NCBI RefSeq assembly: GCF_013283195.1
Contig: NZ_JABEKT010000001.1
Span: 1,214,795 to 1,278,794, forward strand
DNA: 64,000 bases
Direction of reading: 5' to 3'
Origin: Ensifer adhaerens
GTDB taxonomy: Bacteria; Pseudomonadota; Alphaproteobacteria; Rhizobiales; Rhizobiaceae
Position numbers and translations under genes: made by a program. Shown here piece after piece: positions 18,708 to 29,088 of the stretch (position 1 is its first letter; the number at the start of each line of letters is the position of its first letter). Under the pieces are notes generated by a model. The model was given only the letters and a program-made list of their open reading frames with translations, made no database searches and was not told the origin of the DNA.

Positions 18708-19399
18708 CCATCACCATCGCTCTACCGTCCAAGGGGCGGATGAAGGACGACGCCTCGGCGATCTTCGAGCGCGCCGGCATGAAGATCGTCGCCGTTGGCA
18801 ACGACCGCTCCTATCGCGGTCGCGTCGAAGGCTGGGATGATGTCGAGATCGCCTTCCTGTCCGCCTCCGAGATCTCGCGCGAACTCGGCAACGGCTCGAT
18901 CGATTTCGGCGTTACGGGAGAGGACCTTGTGCGTGAGGGCCTTGCCAATGCCGACGCCCGCGTCGAATTCTGCGCCCGCCTCGGCTTCGGCCATGCCGAC
19001 GTCGTCGTCGCCGTTCCGGAGATCTGGTACGACGTCGACACCATGGCCGATCTCGGCGACGTCGCCGCCGACTTCCGCGCCCGCCATGGCCGGCGCCTGG
19101 CGATCGCCACCAAATACTGGCGGCTGACGCAAAACCATTTCTCCGGCAGTCACGGCATCCAGCTCTACCGGATCGTCGAAAGCCTCGGCGCGACCGAGGG
19201 CGCGCCGGCGTCCGGCTCGGCCGATATCATCGTCGACATCACCTCGACCGGCTCGACCCTCGTTGCCAACCACCTGAAGATCCTGACCGACGGCGTCATC
19301 CTCCGGTCGGAAGCCTGCCTGGTGCGTGCCCGCAAGCCGGCGCATGATAGTGACCCGGTCGTCGGCCGCATTCTTTCGGCCGTGCGCGACGCGCTTTGA
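18704..19399 (+). CDS. hisG: ATP phosphoribosyltransferase, short form
   Basis: The 231-residue catalytic subunit that condenses ATP and PRPP in the first step of histidine synthesis. The short form lacks the C-terminal ACT-like domain and so requires HisZ, encoded just upstream. Motifs seen include [21 protein letters not shown] at the N-terminus, [16 protein letters not shown], and the PRPP loop [20 protein letters not shown] near residue 170. The start overlaps the hisZ stop by ATGA. The operon ends here; the next gene is on the opposite strand. Confidence 0.96.
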   Translation: MTITIALPSKGRMKDDASAIFERAGMKIVAVGNDRSYRGRVEGWDDVEIAFLSASEISRELGNGSIDFGVTGEDLVREGLANADARVEFCARLGFGHADVVVAVPEIWYDVDTMADLGDVAADFRARHGRRLAIATKYWRLTQNHFSGSHGIQLYRIVESLGATEGAPASGSADIIVDITSTGSTLVANHLKILTDGVILRSEACLVRARKPAHDSDPVVGRILSAVRDAL

Positions 19400-19442
19400 A
19401 CTCTGAAACGCGCCGCGCCGGTATGCTTCCGGGCGGCAGCTA

Positions 19443-20195
19443 TCAGCCTTTGGAGACGTGCACCCAGCCGCCGGTCTCGCCGGCGAGCACGCCCTGGTCG
19501 GCGGGCGCCGGGCGCTGCATGGCCTTGAACAGGGTTTCGGTCGCCGTCCAGTAGGGCACGTACCACTCGCGATCGATGTCCATCACCAGCACGCGGTCGT
19601 GCGTCGCATCGTAGGCGCCAATCGGCGAGACATGCGGGCCATCCCAGTCGCCGGTGACCACACCCTGGTTGAAGTAGACGACGATCATGTCGTTTGCCGA
19701 CTTTTCGTTTTCGGCAAGCGCCTTGCGGAAGGCGTCGAGTGTGGCGTTCGCATCGGGACCGACATGGTTGGCGGAAACGGTCGCCTTGATGTCGAATGCC
19801 CTGAGGCTTGCATCCGTCTGCGCGACAAGCTCTGAGAAAAGAACGCCGTCACCGTCCTCCTTCGTCTGCTCACGCCATTTGCGGCTGTCGACGGCTTCCA
19901 GCAATCCCTCCTGAGTGACCAGATTGTCTTGCGACCCGCCGGGCAGGCCGCGCAACGCGTTCGTCAGCATCGCAAGCGAGGCGAGTGAACAGGCACTCGA
20001 TGTCTGCTGCGGCACGTAGAAGGATGCCATCGCCCAATAGTCGGGGGCCGCCGACATCCGCAGATGGCCGTTGTCGACGGTAACCGGCACGGCCATGGGG
20101 CCGAACTTCGGCTTTTTCGTCTCCTCGGCGTGAAGCGGTTGGGCAAGCGCCATCAGGCTGATAAGGGCAAGCCACCGGGTGGACTTTTCTAGCAT
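19443..20195 (-). CDS. Phytochelatin-synthase-like protein, exported
   Basis: A 250-residue protein with an N-terminal signal peptide (about residues 1-23, ending LHAEE). The mature part fits the phytochelatin synthase (papain-like) catalytic domain: QTSSACSLASLAMLTNAL carries the nucleophile Cys69, GPHVSPIGAYD carries His188, and VLVMDID carries Asp206. The His-Asp spacing of 18 equals that of plant enzymes (His162/Asp180). Bacterial members hydrolyse glutathione to gamma-glutamylcysteine or make short phytochelatins (family knowledge). Export to the periplasm is predicted and unusual for a glutathione enzyme. It is divergent from a glutathione transferase gene; gshA is 17 kb away. Confidence 0.82.
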   Translation of the reverse strand: MLEKSTRWLALISLMALAQPLHAEETKKPKFGPMAVPVTVDNGHLRMSAAPDYWAMASFYVPQQTSSACSLASLAMLTNALRGLPGGSQDNLVTQEGLLEAVDSRKWREQTKEDGDGVLFSELVAQTDASLRAFDIKATVSANHVGPDANATLDAFRKALAENEKSANDMIVVYFNQGVVTGDWDGPHVSPIGAYDATHDRVLVMDIDREWYVPYWTATETLFKAMQRPAPADQGVLAGETGGWVHVSKG

Positions 20196-20371
20196 GTTTT
20201 CCTCGTTGATCGCCGCCCGCGAGCGCGGGCCGTATCGTCCTCGTCCGGACGAGGCGATTAACGCAGCGCAGTAAATTTTGCCTCACCGGCTGACAAATGC
20301 GCATGAATGACCTTATCTACGCGGCGCAAGCGGCGGGCGCCGCCTGCGCCGTTCGTTTCGAGGAGCATTTG

Positions 20372-21079
20372 ATGGCCGATCTTTCCGCCTTTCCGATCAC
20401 CAAGCGTTGGCCCGCGAAGAACCCTGGTATCGTCCAGCTTTATTCCTTGCCGACGCCGAACGGCGTGAAAATCTCGATTGCGCTTGAAGAACTGGGATTG
20501 CCCTATGAGCCGCATCGGATTTCCTTCGACACCAACGACCAGAAATCGGCCGAATTCCTGTCGCTCAATCCGAACGGACGCATTCCGGCGATCATCGACC
20601 CGAACGGCCCTGGCGGTAAGCCGATCGGCCTCTTCGAGTCCGGAGCCATCCTTCTCTATCTTGCGGAAAAGACAGGGAAACTTCTGCCTTCGGATGCGGC
20701 CGCTCGCTATGAGACGATCTGCTGGGTGATGTTCCAGATGGGCGGCGTCGGCCCGATGCTCGGGCAGTTCGGCCACTTCTTCAAATTCGCTGCCGACAAG
20801 GTCGCCAACAATTCTTATCCGGTCGAGCGCTACCGCGATGAATCGAAGCGGCTGCTGAGCGTTCTAGAGGGCAGGCTTCAGGGACGGCAATGGCTGATGG
20901 GTGAGGAGTATACCATCGCCGATATCGCCACCTATCCCTGGGTGGAGGGCGCGCGCCGGTTTTATGGTGGCGCCGACGAACTCGATTACAGGAGTTTCCC
21001 CAACGTGATGGCCTGGGTCGAGCGTGGTCTGGCGCGTCCTGCGGCGCAAAAGGGCATGGAAATCCCCGCCAAGGGTTGA
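20372..21079 (+). CDS. Glutathione transferase, Ure2p/YghU-like (nu class)
   Basis: A 235-residue cytosolic GST-fold protein. The N-terminal thioredoxin-like domain shows IVQLYSLPTPNGVKISIALEELGLPYE and NPNGRIPAIIDPNGPGGKPIGLFESGAILLYLAEKTG; the C-terminal helical domain has GPMLGQFGHFFKFA, a signature of the Ure2p/YfcG/YghU group, and the N-capping IADIATYPWV. These enzymes act as disulfide-bond reductases or peroxidases with glutathione. ATG at 20372 has GAGGAG 6 bases upstream; an earlier ATG at 20297 lacks this and adds a non-conserved leader. It is divergent from the phytochelatin-synthase-like gene. Confidence 0.92.
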   Translation: MADLSAFPITKRWPAKNPGIVQLYSLPTPNGVKISIALEELGLPYEPHRISFDTNDQKSAEFLSLNPNGRIPAIIDPNGPGGKPIGLFESGAILLYLAEKTGKLLPSDAAARYETICWVMFQMGGVGPMLGQFGHFFKFAADKVANNSYPVERYRDESKRLLSVLEGRLQGRQWLMGEEYTIADIATYPWVEGARRFYGGADELDYRSFPNVMAWVERGLARPAAQKGMEIPAKG

Positions 21080-21158
21080 GCGATCGGTGGGCATGGCCGT
21101 TCGTACGAGTTGACGAGGCTCGGGCGGAAAGGCTACGCCTTGTTGTACGGACGGATAA

Positions 21159-22397
21159 ATGACGGGTGAGAGCGTGACCAGAAGGCTTGTTGTAATCGGT
21201 GGTGGTCAGGCCGCCTTTGCGTTGGTCGCCAAACTGCGGGCTTTGAAGGACGAAAGGCCGATCACCATCGTCGCGTCCGAGGCTAGTCTGCCCTATCAGC
21301 GTCCACCGTTGTCCAAGAAATTCCTGCTTCGCGAGATGAGCCTCGACCGGCTGCTCTATCGGCCTGAGGCCTGGTACGGCGAGCACAATGTCGACGTCAG
21401 GCTATCGACCACTGTAACGGAACTCGACCGCGTCGCCCGCCGCGTGACACTGAGCGACGGAACGTCGCTTGACTACGAGACGCTGGCATTTGCAACCGGC
21501 GCCACCCCACGCCGTTTGCCGGCCTCGGTCGGCGGCGACCTGGACGGTGTTTTCACAGTCCGCGATTTCAGGGATGCCGATCTCCTGGCCGAAGAGATGA
21601 AGCCCGGCAAGCGGGCGCTCGTCGTCGGCGGCGGCTATATTGGCCTCGAGGCTGCCGCGGTCGCGCGTACGCTCGGGCTCGAGGTGACGGTCATCGAGAT
21701 GGCCGACCGCATCCTGCAACGCGTTGCGTCCGCCGCGACGTCGGGCATCGTGCGCGAAATTCATCGGTCGCGCGGTGTCGACATCCGCGAGGCAACGGGC
21801 CTGAACCGGCTGATCGGCGAAAATGGCCGCGTGACCAGCGTCGAATTGTCCGATGGCTCGGTGCTGCCGGTCGATCTCGTCATCGTCGGCATCGGCGTCA
21901 CCGCTAACGATCACCTTGCGCATGGCGCCGGCCTCGAAACCGCTGGCGGCATCGTTGTCGACAGCCATGGGCGGACCGCCGACCCGGCGATTTTCGCAAT
22001 GGGCGATTGCGCCGTCCAGCCCTGGGACACCATGCGTATCCGCCTGGAATCGGTGCAGAATGCCGTGGATCAGGCCGAGGCTGTTGCCGCCGTGATTGCC
22101 GGCGGGACGGAGCCCTATGCGCCAAAACCCTGGTTCTGGTCGGACCAGTATGACGTGAAACTGCAGATTGCCGGTTTTGGCCTCGGTCACGACGAAACCA
22201 TCGTTCGCCCCGGCCAGCGCGAAGGCAGTGTTTCCGTCTGGTATTTCCGCGAGGGAAAGCTCATCGCCGTCGACGCCATCAACGATGCCAAGGCCTATGT
22301 CACCGGCAAGAAGCTGCTGGAAACGGGGATCCATCCGGACAGGGCCGTCATTGCCGATCCGCAGTCGGATCTGAAGGCGCTTTTGGCACAGGCCTAG
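21159..22397 (+). CDS. FAD-dependent pyridine nucleotide-disulphide oxidoreductase, ferredoxin-reductase type
   Basis: A 412-residue flavoprotein with an N-terminal FAD-binding GGGQAAFALVAKLR motif (residue 14 on), an NAD-binding LVVGGGYIGLEAAAVARTLG motif near residue 148, the FAD-contacting ATGATPRRLP and AMGDCA segments, and the C-terminal reductase domain (PWFWSDQYDVKLQIAGFG). This is the rubredoxin/rhodocoxin/putidaredoxin reductase type that normally passes electrons from NAD(P)H to a [2Fe-2S] ferredoxin for a P450 or dioxygenase. No partner is visible in the window. The start ATG at 21159 is accepted; a GTG 15 bases later is an alternative. Confidence 0.92.
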   Translation: MTGESVTRRLVVIGGGQAAFALVAKLRALKDERPITIVASEASLPYQRPPLSKKFLLREMSLDRLLYRPEAWYGEHNVDVRLSTTVTELDRVARRVTLSDGTSLDYETLAFATGATPRRLPASVGGDLDGVFTVRDFRDADLLAEEMKPGKRALVVGGGYIGLEAAAVARTLGLEVTVIEMADRILQRVASAATSGIVREIHRSRGVDIREATGLNRLIGENGRVTSVELSDGSVLPVDLVIVGIGVTANDHLAHGAGLETAGGIVVDSHGRTADPAIFAMGDCAVQPWDTMRIRLESVQNAVDQAEAVAAVIAGGTEPYAPKPWFWSDQYDVKLQIAGFGLGHDETIVRPGQREGSVSVWYFREGKLIAVDAINDAKAYVTGKKLLETGIHPDRAVIADPQSDLKALLAQA

Positions 22398-22615
22398 CCG
22401 CACGACCGTCACGGTCTCATTGAGCCGGTTTGAGATGCTCAACTACAAGGCGGTGGCGTTTCAACCTTCGTTAAGGACGAAAGCATCGTCCCGTTTCCAA
22501 ACGGTGGTTGCGTGCTGACTTTCACCATTCCTTAAATGGCAGGACGCCAACAGAAGCGATGAACCGGAAGTGGGAATGCACTTTCGGACCAGAAGTTTCA
22601 TTTAGGCGTTTGGCG

Positions 22616-25414
22616 ATGTTCAAGGTTCTCACATGCCTCGTGGTCGAGCATGATCTCAAGCTGGTCGTGCTCGCCGCCCTCATCTGCTTCCTCTCAAGCT
22701 ACGGTGCCGTGACCTTGCTGCAGCGAGGGCGTGCATCTGCAGGCAGGGCGAGGGCGATCTGGGCGGTGGCTGCCGGCATAGCCAGCGGCTTCGGCATCTG
22801 GGCAACCCACTTCATCGCCATGCTTGCCTATGATCCGGGCGTCGTGCTCGGCTATCAGATCGATCTGACGGCCCTGTCGCTGGCCGTCGCGGTCGTTCTG
22901 ACGACGATGGCGCTTCTGATCGCCACCTATGCGCAGGGGGCTGTCTCCTGGATCGTCGGCGGCATCGTTCTCGGCTTCGGTGTGGCCTGCATGCATTTCC
23001 TCGGCATGGCAGCACTCGATGTTCCCGGTCGCATCCGCTGGGACTGGACGCTGGTTGTTGCCTCGATCGTGGCCGGTTCGCTGTTCGATATCGGCGCACT
23101 GCGGACCATCGCGTTCGTCGGTCGACCGCTGAAGGCCAAGGTTCTGGCGACGCTGTTCATGACGCTCGGCATCGTCGCCTTGCACTTTACCGCGATGGGC
23201 GCCGTGACGATCGAGGCCGATTTTCTGCTGGCGCCACCGCAAGGCATGATACAGCCGCATTTTCTGGCCTTCGTCATCGCCGGAACCGCCTTCTTCTTAC
23301 TGACGACGGTTTTGCTTGCCGCCGGCTTCGCACACCATGCCGAGCTTTCGGCCGCCGCTTCCGAACGCGAATTCGCCCGTTTCGTGCGCAGCGTCAAGGA
23401 TTACGCCATCTACATGCTCGACGTGAAAGGCAACGTTGCGAGCTGGAATGCCGGAGCCGAAGCCAACAAGGGCTATACTGCCGACGAAATCATCGGCCTG
23501 AATTTCGCATGTTTCTATTCGCCTGAAGACCAGCGGGTAGGGCTGCCGCAGCGGGCACTCGACGAAGCCTGCGCCAACGGCAAGTTCGAGTGCGAAGGCT
23601 GGCGCTACCGCAAGGACGGCACCCGGTTCTGGGCGCATGTGGTGCTCGACCCGTTCCTGCACGACGATGGGACCCATGCGGGTTTCATCAAGATCGTCAA
23701 GGACATCACCAAGCAAAGGGCCGATGCGGATCACATCGCCGAAGTGAGCAAGAACCTCGACATCGCGCTCGAGAACATGTCGCAGGGCATCTGCCTCTTC
23801 GACAGCGGCGACCGTCTGTTGCTGTCCAATCGGCGCTGCCGCGAGATCTTCGGCTTCACTGAAACGCTCGCCGGAAAGGGACTGACGTTCCATCAGATTC
23901 TGGATGAGGTCTTTGCCCGGACATACTCCGATCCGGCAATCGCGCGGGCCAAGTCCGACGAACTCTATCAGAAGCATCGCGTCGATATGGTCGGCAAGGG
24001 CGGTGGCGACATCGTCGAAAAGCTGCCCAATGGACGCTCGATCCTGACCAAGCACCGCACCCTTGCCGATGGCGGCTGGGTCAGCACCTACGAGGACATC
24101 ACCGAGCGCCTCGACAGCGAGGAACAGATTTCGTTCCTTGCCCGCCACGACAGCCTGACTGGCCTTCCGAACCGCTTGCAGTTCAGCAGCTACCTCGAAG
24201 AAGAACTCGGCGCGGCTGCCTGGTTCTCACGCAAGGTTGCCGTCATCGGCCTCGACCTCAACAAGTTCAAGGAAGTGAACGACCTGCACGGCCATGCCGC
24301 CGGCGACTTTGTGCTTGTCACGATCGCACAGCGAATGAAGTCGCTGCTCCAGGAGGGCGAATTCGTGGCGCGCTTCGGCGGCGACGAGTTTGCTGCCGTC
24401 AAGCGCTTCGAGGAGCTGTCGGAGCTCAACGACTTCGTCCGTCGCATCGAAAAGAGCCTGCATGAGGAAATGCGCTTCGGCGATTTCGAGTTGAAGTCCG
24501 GTGGTAGCATGGGTGTCGCCATCTATCCGCAGGACGCCGAGACGGCGGAAACGCTGATCAACAATGCCGACCTTGCGATGTACCGCGCCAAGGCGGCGCT
24601 CAACCAGACCGTCTGCTTCTACGAGGTGTCGATGGATGAGGCGGCGCGCCAAAGGCGCAGCCTTGCCAACGATCTGTGGGATGCGATCGAGAAGAGGCAG
24701 CTGGCACTGCATTATCAGGTGCAGAAGTCGGTGATGTCAGGCGACGTCATCGGTTATGAAGTGCTGTTGCGCTGGAACCATCCGGAGCGCGGCATGGTGC
24801 CACCGAACGAGTTCATTCCGCTTGCCGAAGAGTGCGGCGCGATCCTGCCGATCGGCGAGTGGGTTCTGCGTGAGGCCTGCCGAGAAGCGGCAGGATGGCA
24901 AAGTGCCCACAAGATCGCCGTCAATCTCTCACCGGTCCAGCTCGCCAACGGCGACATTGTCAGCCTGGTGGAAGCGGTTCTTTCCGAGACCGGCCTCGAC
25001 CCGAAGCGGCTCGAACTCGAGATCACCGAATCGACGATCATCGACGACAAGGAGCGTGCGCTGCTCACCCTGCGCCAGATCAAGGAACTGGGCGTCACGA
25101 TCGCGATCGACGACTTCGGCACAGGCTATTCGTCGCTCGAGACGCTGAGGGCCTTCCCGTTTGACAAGATCAAGCTCGACAAGAGCTTCATGTGGGAAGT
25201 CGAGGCAAGCCCGCAGGCAAAGGCAATTGTCCGTGCCATCCTCGCGCTCGGACAGAGCCTCTCCGTTCCTGTTCTGGCCGAAGGCGTCGAGACACAGACG
25301 CAGCTCGACATCCTGCAGGCGGAAGGCTGTGACGAAGCGCAAGGCTACCTGCTCGGCCGGCCGGCGCCGATCTCAAGCCTCGTTTCCGGCAAGTCCAAGG
25401 TCGCGGCGGCCTGA
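22616..25414 (+). CDS. MHYT-PAS-PAS-GGDEF-EAL cyclic-di-GMP signalling protein
   Basis: A 932-residue membrane sensor. The N-terminal MHYT region has seven hydrophobic segments with the three signature units (THFIAMLAYDPG, MHFLGMAALDVPG, LHFTAMGAVTIEAD), thought to bind a metal and sense a diatomic gas or redox state (family proposal). Two PAS domains follow (about 255-370 and 385-500). The GGDEF domain keeps RFGGDEFAAV, so diguanylate cyclase activity is possible. The EAL domain reads YEVLLRWNHP (EVL variant), with EITES, IDDFGTGYSSL and LAEGVETQTQ conserved, so phosphodiesterase activity is also likely. ATG at 22616 has AGG 9 bases upstream and opens MFKVLTCLVVEHD; the frame extends 5' without support. 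Confidence 0.93.
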   Translation: MFKVLTCLVVEHDLKLVVLAALICFLSSYGAVTLLQRGRASAGRARAIWAVAAGIASGFGIWATHFIAMLAYDPGVVLGYQIDLTALSLAVAVVLTTMALLIATYAQGAVSWIVGGIVLGFGVACMHFLGMAALDVPGRIRWDWTLVVASIVAGSLFDIGALRTIAFVGRPLKAKVLATLFMTLGIVALHFTAMGAVTIEADFLLAPPQGMIQPHFLAFVIAGTAFFLLTTVLLAAGFAHHAELSAAASEREFARFVRSVKDYAIYMLDVKGNVASWNAGAEANKGYTADEIIGLNFACFYSPEDQRVGLPQRALDEACANGKFECEGWRYRKDGTRFWAHVVLDPFLHDDGTHAGFIKIVKDITKQRADADHIAEVSKNLDIALENMSQGICLFDSGDRLLLSNRRCREIFGFTETLAGKGLTFHQILDEVFARTYSDPAIARAKSDELYQKHRVDMVGKGGGDIVEKLPNGRSILTKHRTLADGGWVSTYEDITERLDSEEQISFLARHDSLTGLPNRLQFSSYLEEELGAAAWFSRKVAVIGLDLNKFKEVNDLHGHAAGDFVLVTIAQRMKSLLQEGEFVARFGGDEFAAVKRFEELSELNDFVRRIEKSLHEEMRFGDFELKSGGSMGVAIYPQDAETAETLINNADLAMYRAKAALNQTVCFYEVSMDEAARQRRSLANDLWDAIEKRQLALHYQVQKSVMSGDVIGYEVLLRWNHPERGMVPPNEFIPLAEECGAILPIGEWVLREACREAAGWQSAHKIAVNLSPVQLANGDIVSLVEAVLSETGLDPKRLELEITESTIIDDKERALLTLRQIKELGVTIAIDDFGTGYSSLETLRAFPFDKIKLDKSFMWEVEASPQAKAIVRAILALGQSLSVPVLAEGVETQTQLDILQAEGCDEAQGYLLGRPAPISSLVSGKSKVAAA

Positions 25415-25489
25415 GGGGACGCCATTGCGCCTTACCCTCGGGGATGCCGCTCCCGCGGTTGCCAACCGTGCGAAAATGACGAGGCGCGC

Positions 25490-25936
25490 CTACTGGCGCA
25501 GCAGAGCCTTGCCGGCGCCTTCGACGAGGAAGCGTGGAAAGAAGAAGATGCCGTGGATCGTGCCTGAGTAGCGCTCCTCGAGGCCGGAGGATTCGCCGAT
25601 ACAGAACACCGGCTGCTTGTGGCCGGTTTCGAGGCTGATCGTCGTGGAAAAGCAGAACGACGAGCAACTGGTTGCCGCCTGCTCGAAAAGCTCGAGCACG
25701 TGATTGCGGTCGGCGGGGTCGTAGCAGCGAACGAAGTTGAGCAGCCCGCACTCGCTCTCGTTGAGACCGTGGATCGCGGACGCCTTTTCGCCGAGCCGGA
25801 ACAGGCCCGTCGACAGATCACCCGACCAGCCCTCGGACACACAGAACTGTTCCAGGAATTCCTGATGCGGAAGTCCGGAATGCATCTGTCCCGGGACACC
25901 GAGGGGAACTGAATTTGTTCTCGTGATCTTAAACAC
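25490..25936 (-). CDS. Small PAS-like protein, function unknown
   Basis: A 148-residue soluble protein. It has no signal peptide. Segments GDLSTGLFRLGEKASAIHGL, GLLNFVRCYDPADRNHVLELFEQAA and QPVFCIGESSGL are reminiscent of a PAS fold (a beta hairpin, then a helix around RNHVLELF, then the PAC-like strands), and the family seems restricted to rhizobia from memory. Four cysteines are present (32, 70, 91, 111 approximately). It converges on the MHYT-GGDEF-EAL gene. Its role is unknown; a link to second-messenger signalling is only positional. Confidence 0.65.
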   Translation of the reverse strand: MFKITRTNSVPLGVPGQMHSGLPHQEFLEQFCVSEGWSGDLSTGLFRLGEKASAIHGLNESECGLLNFVRCYDPADRNHVLELFEQAATSCSSFCFSTTISLETGHKQPVFCIGESSGLEERYSGTIHGIFFFPRFLVEGAGKALLRQ

Positions 25937-26392
25937 GGTCTACCCCAGCACGGCCCCTGGCGACTGTCGTTGTTCGACCAGGCGGGCACATCCCCACTAT
26001 ACAACCCTCGCCAACCATCAACCCATAGGAAGAAGAACACGCACGATAAGTCGTTTGCGTCTTTCTGTACGGAAAGGTCACCAAACTGTGACGTAGCTCG
26101 CCAAGCGAAATGATTTCGCAGGAAAGGCCGGCTTAATTTGCGATTAAATACTTATATGCTTTGCGTGATATTCTCAAAGAGAGCTTGGACACACAGTTAA
26201 TATGAAAAGTTTGAGCTATTTTTCGCTCTCTTTAGGCCCGCCATCCAGTCTCTCGTGAATCTCTGTCCACTTGGGGCGTTGTTATAGTTCGTTTTTTTTC
26301 GACTTCAACGCTTTTTTAGTGCCGCTACAGCCGCCGGGTAATTTTTCGTACGGACAGCTTAGGCGTGCGCATCCGATGCGGCCCGCGGATTG
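25937..26392. other. AT-rich intergenic stretch without a recognisable gene
   Basis: About 455 bases with no credible protein gene. The part from 26041 to 26340 is clearly richer in A+T than its surroundings (for example the runs around 26140-26215 and an eight-T run at 26293). It may hold promoters for the PAS-like gene or a small RNA, but I cannot delimit one. Confidence 0.4.
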
Positions 26393-26405
26393 CCCGCAAA
26401 ACAAG

Positions 26406-26431
26406 AAAGGGCGACCCGAGGGTCGCCCTTT
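26406..26431 (-). terminator. Rho-independent terminator downstream of groEL
   Basis: An 11-bp perfect stem (AAAGGGCGACC / GGTCGCCCTTT) with a 4-base loop, followed on the minus strand by CTTGTTTTG. It is the expected end of the groES-groEL transcript, 167 bases after the groEL stop. Confidence 0.8.
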
Positions 26432-26485
26432 CCGATCCGGATGGATCATCGTGGATCTGCTTGAACAGGTCCGCGACAGAGCTTT

Positions 26486-28253
<1,768 letters not shown>

Positions 28254-28297
28254 TCATTGCCCATTGGTTGTCATGGAAAAGTGTGGACGACGGCTGA

Positions 28298-28594
28298 TCA
28301 GCCGATGATGCCCATGATGTCGGCTTCCTTCATGATGAGAAGGTCTTCGCCGTTGATCTTGACTTCGGTGCCCGACCACTTGCCGAACAGAACGCGGTCG
28401 CCAGCCTTGACGTCGAGCGCGACAACCTTGCCGCTTTCGTCACGGGCGCCCGAGCCAACAGCGACGATTTCGCCTTCCTGCGGCTTTTCCTTTGCGGTGT
28501 CCGGAATGATGATGCCGCCCTTTGTCTTTTCCTCAGACTCGACGCGGCGGACGACAACGCGGTCGTGCAGCGGGCGGAAATTGGTGCTTGCCAT
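28298..28594 (-). CDS. groES: 10-kDa co-chaperonin GroES
   Basis: A 98-residue co-chaperonin that caps Gro[35 protein letters not shown] at the start includes the mobile loop; [25 protein letters not shown] is the usual C-terminal half. ATG at 28594 gives [12 protein letters not shown], the family start, with GAGGG upstream; an upstream in-frame codon at 28666 lies within the operator region and is rejected. Confidence 0.97.
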   Translation of the reverse strand: MASTNFRPLHDRVVVRRVESEEKTKGGIIIPDTAKEKPQEGEIVAVGSGARDESGKVVALDVKAGDRVLFGKWSGTEVKINGEDLLIMKEADIMGIIG

Positions 28595-28653
28595 TAGTCT
28601 AATCCCTCGATCAAATGACATTACGGATCGCTCATCGACCCGATGGATGGGTG

Positions 28654-28680
28654 TTAGCACTCTCATTTGTCGAGTGCTAG
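28654..28680. promoter_or_regulatory. CIRCE operator (HrcA-binding inverted repeat) of groESL
   Basis: TTAGCACTC-N9-GAGTGCTAG matches the CIRCE consensus with one change in the final base. It lies 60 bases upstream of the groES start and directly downstream of the predicted -10 element, so bound HrcA would block initiation. Confidence 0.95.
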
Positions 28681-28688
28681 CGAGGCCG

Positions 28689-28717
28689 AGATAAGGCTGG
28701 GTCCGAGGCGAGTCAAG
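28689..28717 (-). promoter_or_regulatory. groESL promoter (sigma70- or RpoH-like)
   Basis: On the minus strand CTTGACT (28711-28717) and TTATCT (28689-28694) are 16 bases apart, immediately upstream of CIRCE. The CTTGAC box also fits alphaproteobacterial RpoH promoters, so dual heat-shock control is plausible. Confidence 0.6.
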
Positions 28718-29088
28718 GATTGGCCGTTCAAAAAATTTCAGGCGACATGGTTATCGGCGGCGCAGGAAAGGCAACGAACGGCGGCCGAGCCGGAAGGTTG
28801 GCTTGCATACGGCATGAAGCAGTCGGAATTTGGGCAGGCCGGTCCAGGAGGCTTTGCCAGGCACCGAGGTTCGGTCCGGTGGCCTTCGCGATGCTTTGGA
28901 TCGGCGATTTCTGGTTGTTGTGAAGCAGTTCGCATTCGATGTCTGGCGGGCTGCGAGCGGCCTTCTCGGCGCGAGCGGCGATCGCGTGTCGAATCCTTGG
29001 GAATGGCAGCGTTTTTCGTGAGGCGAGGCTTGTATTCTCGGCCCTTCCTTGCCATGCAAGCCGGAAACCGAGTTTGCAGGAAGCCCGC
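28718..29088. other. Divergent intergenic region between groESL and the HAD gene
   Basis: About 370 bases beyond the groESL promoter. Open frames run through it on both strands but lack ribosome sites and protein-like composition. I see no RNA gene; it presumably holds the promoter of the HAD-ribF genes. Confidence 0.4.

Noticed and set aside
19400..19442. GC-rich imperfect hairpin between hisG and the convergent phytochelatin-synthase-like gene
   Set aside because: The stem is imperfect and lacks a T-tract on either side, so I did not list it as a terminator.
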